Part shown: one piece after another, positions 24,662 through 26,538 of the stretch | Numbering within the stretch: position 1 is the first letter of the stretch | Layout of the letters: each line of letters opens with the position of its first letter | NCBI GenBank assembly: GCA_023389255.1 | Contig: JAEWER010000032.1 | Span: 1-26,538 of the forward strand | Source of the DNA: Bacillota bacterium | GTDB taxonomy: Bacteria > Bacillota > Clostridia > Saccharofermentanales > DTU023 | Reading direction: 5' to 3' | DNA length: 26,538 nucleotides | Notes under the pieces: model-generated | The model's database searches: none | The model's input: the letters and a program-made list of their open reading frames with translations, nothing else | Told to the model about the DNA's origin: nothing | Made by a program: the position numbers and the translations under genes

Positions 24662-24703
24662 AATCTAGACAAAAATTAATGGGGACCAATTTTGTCCTAG
24701 ATT
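24662..24703 (-). terminator. Hairpin directly after the nuclease gene stop
   Basis: AATCTAG (24662-24668) pairs with CTAGATT (24697-24703), continuing as ACAAAA..TT with AATTTTGT after single-base bulges, around a loop near AATGGGGACC. It begins one base beyond the minus-strand stop. The U-tract is poor, so its role as a terminator is inferred from position. Confidence 0.45.
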
Positions 24704-24704
24704 A

Positions 24705-25448
24705 TTACTCAACAATCAAGTGTTCTTTTTCTAATTCCTTAAAATAATCGTAGTAACGTTTATTGGGTTCAAACTTTACAGCATGACACCAACCGAGTTG
24801 TAACAAAGCTTCGTTAAGCATAAATTCATCATCCAGCCAAACATAAGCTAGCAATCTATCATATTGATCATAACGACCTTCATCATATTCTAGATAGATT
24901 GTTTTACCTTGTAGGAACCTTTTAACTACGATGGAAACTGCTTCGCCACTCAAGGTTTGTCTAGCATGATTAGGATTGGCAAAACTTTCAGGAACATTTA
25001 TGCCCAATAAGCGTAAGCGAATAGGTTTTCCTGGATGTTTAATGCTCTTTACCTTCAAAGTATCTCCATCTATTACACGCAGTACTTTATAAGGATCTAA
25101 CTCTTGTAAAGGTTTTGGTGCCTTTAGCTTTAGTTTAGTCCGAACTGCGCCAAATAATTCGTTCAGTTCTTGTTCTGACATATGTGGATCCAAATTTAAA
25201 AGCTGTAATAACTCGCTATTTTCGGCTACTTGACTTGTACTTTCAATAGAATTAGTTGTATTTACTGATATATGACCATTATCAACTTGCGTACTATCAG
25301 ATAATGCTATGCTGGGATAATTCTGAATTTTAGTTCCAGCACTGCCCTCTTTATGATCACGCCAGCGCTCATGTAATAACCAGCCAATAATTAAGACTAG
25401 TATGGCGATGATAACTAGCAAGATATGTTTGGTTTTAATTCTCTCCAT
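24705..25448 (-). CDS. Membrane-anchored staphylococcal nuclease-like (SNase/thermonuclease family) protein
   Basis: 247 residues. One N-terminal helix (about 9-24, ILLVIIAILVLIIGWLL) after a short basic start (MERIKTKH) lacks a visible cleavage site and suggests an anchored protein with the enzyme outside. A polar Ser/Thr linker (about 30-115) leads to the SNase domain (about 119-245). Key residues: D127 and D129 in VIDGDT (D129 matches Ca-binding Asp21), R146 (Arg35), E154 (Glu43, general base) and R198 in YDRLLAY (Arg87). Asp40 is Asn151 (GINVPE), a change also common in homologues. It should degrade DNA or RNA with calcium. ATG 25448 is preferred to in-frame TTG 25487 because the helix then follows directly and overlap with the lacI-type gene is avoided; the ribosome binding site is weak. 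It sits 22 bases after that gene. Confidence 0.88.
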   Translation of the reverse strand: MERIKTKHILLVIIAILVLIIGWLLHERWRDHKEGSAGTKIQNYPSIALSDSTQVDNGHISVNTTNSIESTSQVAENSELLQLLNLDPHMSEQELNELFGAVRTKLKLKAPKPLQELDPYKVLRVIDGDTLKVKSIKHPGKPIRLRLLGINVPESFANPNHARQTLSGEAVSIVVKRFLQGKTIYLEYDEGRYDQYDRLLAYVWLDDEFMLNEALLQLGWCHAVKFEPNKRYYDYFKELEKEHLIVE

Positions 25449-25470
25449 GACTATCTTTTCAGACTTTACT

Positions 25471-26448
25471 CTAGGTTCTGCGGACAATTAGTTCCGGCTG
25501 TAAAATTACAGATTCTGGTTGATTATCCTTGTAATGCTTAATCTCAAAATCTAGCAAGCGGAAAGCTTCTTTACCTAACTCTTCTCTGGGTTGACGTACA
25601 GTTGTTAAGTCGATCATGGGCAAAGAGGAAAAATACAAATCATCATAGCCCACTAAGCCAAACTCTTCCCTGCTGATATTATGTTCCTGTAAATACTGTA
25701 AACAGCCGAGAGCAATATAATCATTGCTGCAAAACACTGCATCCGGTCTATTGGTTTGTTGCATGAGCGCATTCATACGTTTATAACCACTTTGCATATC
25801 ATAACCAGAAAAAGATAGATGCTCTAAATTGAGTTCAAGATCATTTTCTTCTAACACTCGCTGATAGGTTAAGCGACGTAACTGGTTAGCAGGTGAATTC
25901 TCTGATCCACCCATAAAAGCAATATGACGAAACCCTCTATCTATCAAATGCTTTACCGCTAATCTACTTCCTGTACTGTGATCTACTTCCACATAGTTTG
26001 TTTTATCTTCTGTGGGGTGCCAAAAAACAACTAAAGGCGTATCAACAGCGTCAAAAGTTCCTGGCTCATAAAATCCTGTTGGCTTGATGATAATGCCTGC
26101 AACACGTTGTTCTTGCATCACGCTTAGCATTTCCATCTCTTTGCGACGATTCCAGCCTGTATTACAAACCATGGTTGTAAAACCAGCTTTTTCTGCCTCA
26201 TTACTGACAGAGCGTGAAAGATCAGCGAAAAAAGGTAATGAAACATCAGGAACAATTAGCGCAATAATGTTAGTGCGTTGATTAACTAAGCTTCTCGCTA
26301 TTGCGTTAGGCTGATAACCCATCTGTTTGGCTAACTCTAAAACTTTGCGCCTAGTTTCTGGTTTTACGTCTTCTCGATTATTTAATGCTCGTGACACCGT
26401 GGCGTAAGAAACCCCAGCTTCTTTAGCTATATCTTTAATTGTGATCAT
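25471..26448 (-). CDS. LacI-family transcriptional regulator
   Basis: 325 residues, usual size. The N-terminal helix-turn-helix and hinge (about 1-60) read TIKDIAKEAGVSYATVSRALN, then MGYQPNAIARSLV, diagnostic of LacI/GalR. The periplasmic-binding-like effector domain follows (about 60-325), with NIIALIVPDVSLPFF, DRGFRHIAFMGG, PDAVFCSNDYIALGCL and GLVGYDDLYFSSL in standard order. It should bind an operator as a dimer and respond to a sugar or related ligand, but the ligand cannot be read from the sequence. AAGGAG at 26455-26460 supports ATG 26448 over the TTG just before it. The start overlaps the stop of the upstream hydrolase gene (TGATG), and the nuclease gene follows, so the regulator is in the middle of a three-gene or longer operon. 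Confidence 0.95.
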   Translation of the reverse strand: MITIKDIAKEAGVSYATVSRALNNREDVKPETRRKVLELAKQMGYQPNAIARSLVNQRTNIIALIVPDVSLPFFADLSRSVSNEAEKAGFTTMVCNTGWNRRKEMEMLSVMQEQRVAGIIIKPTGFYEPGTFDAVDTPLVVFWHPTEDKTNYVEVDHSTGSRLAVKHLIDRGFRHIAFMGGSENSPANQLRRLTYQRVLEENDLELNLEHLSFSGYDMQSGYKRMNALMQQTNRPDAVFCSNDYIALGCLQYLQEHNISREEFGLVGYDDLYFSSLPMIDLTTVRQPREELGKEAFRLLDFEIKHYKDNQPESVILQPELIVRRT

Positions 26449-26538
26449 CAACTTCTCCTTTTTAGCCAGTTAGCTACATCTTGATAAACTTCTTCCCTAT
26501 TTATTTCATTGATCAATTCATGCTTAGCACCAGCATAT
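26448..26538 (-). CDS. C-terminal fragment of a lysophospholipase-like alpha/beta hydrolase (5' end outside window)
   Basis: Reading the minus strand from 26537 gives 29 codons ending in TGA at 26450-26448. The peptide YAGAKHELINEINREEVYQD followed by VANWL matches the end of the monoglyceride lipase / lysophospholipase group (serine aminopeptidase S33-like), where a G-A/C-x-H-E-L-x-N-E block holds the catalytic His and leads to a final helix. The enzyme would hydrolyse a lipid ester in the cytoplasm or at the membrane. Its TGA shares one base with the ATG of the LacI-type gene, implying coupling. Only the tail is visible, so the substrate and exact subfamily cannot be judged. Confidence 0.65.
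   Translation of the reverse strand, partial: YAGAKHELINEINREEVYQDVANWLKRRS
26455..26460 (-). promoter_or_regulatory. Ribosome binding site of the LacI-type gene
   Basis: Minus-strand AAGGAG lies 6 bases before ATG 26448 and lies inside the end of the upstream hydrolase frame. Confidence 0.8.

Noticed and set aside
1..26538. Mobile elements, CRISPR arrays, toxin-antitoxin pairs or phage genes
   Set aside because: No transposase, integrase, spaced direct repeats or attachment-like duplications at the tRNA genes were seen on reading both strands.

Overview
This is a gene-dense, AT-rich stretch of a bacterial chromosome that looks like a low-GC Gram-positive (Bacillota, probably Clostridia-like). 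The reasons are strong GGAGG-type ribosome binding sites, a miaB-mutS-mutL-miaA cluster, a MutL with the endonuclease motif found in bacteria that lack MutH, a YfhO-type membrane protein, and tRNA genes with an encoded CCA end. I cannot name the genus. No mobile element, CRISPR array, prophage or riboswitch is visible, and most of the window is housekeeping DNA.

Layout. Bases 1-7436 (+): the 3' end of glucose-6-phosphate isomerase, a sialate O-acetylesterase-like protein with degenerate catalytic motifs, valyl-tRNA synthetase, NAD-dependent DNA ligase and a small unknown membrane protein, packed with gaps of a few bases or overlaps. Bases 7437-7920: a terminator usable on both strands, HU on the minus strand, and a divergent promoter region with an inverted repeat. 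Bases 7921-10980 (+): a large YfhO-family membrane protein, tRNA-Leu(CAA), tRNA-Trp(CCA) and an intrinsic terminator. Bases 11007-16318 (+): an unknown two-helix membrane protein followed by the MoxR / DUF58 / membrane-transglutaminase trio, all overlapping or nearly so. Bases 16350-23451 (+): miaB, mutS, mutL, miaA. Bases 23461-24700: a divergent hfq on the minus strand, a hairpin-rich intergenic region, an unknown single-helix protein, and two convergent terminator-like hairpins. Bases 24705-26538 (-): a membrane-anchored staphylococcal-type nuclease, a LacI-family regulator and the 3' end of a lysophospholipase-like alpha/beta hydrolase.

How the parts connect. MiaA and MiaB act in sequence on A37 of tRNAs that read UNN codons. 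Both tRNAs in this window (Leu-CAA and Trp-CCA) have the A36-A37-A38 signature of MiaA substrates. MutS and MutL form the mismatch-recognition and nicking pair. MoxR, DUF58 and transglutaminase proteins commonly occur together as an envelope-associated system of poorly known function, here preceded by an unknown membrane protein. The most unusual items are the apparently inactive SIAE-like protein between pgi and valS, the inverted and divergent hfq, the tRNA promoter embedded in the yfhO coding end, the crowded hup/yfhO divergent promoter, and three small unknown membrane proteins. I see no convincing evidence for a wholly new system.
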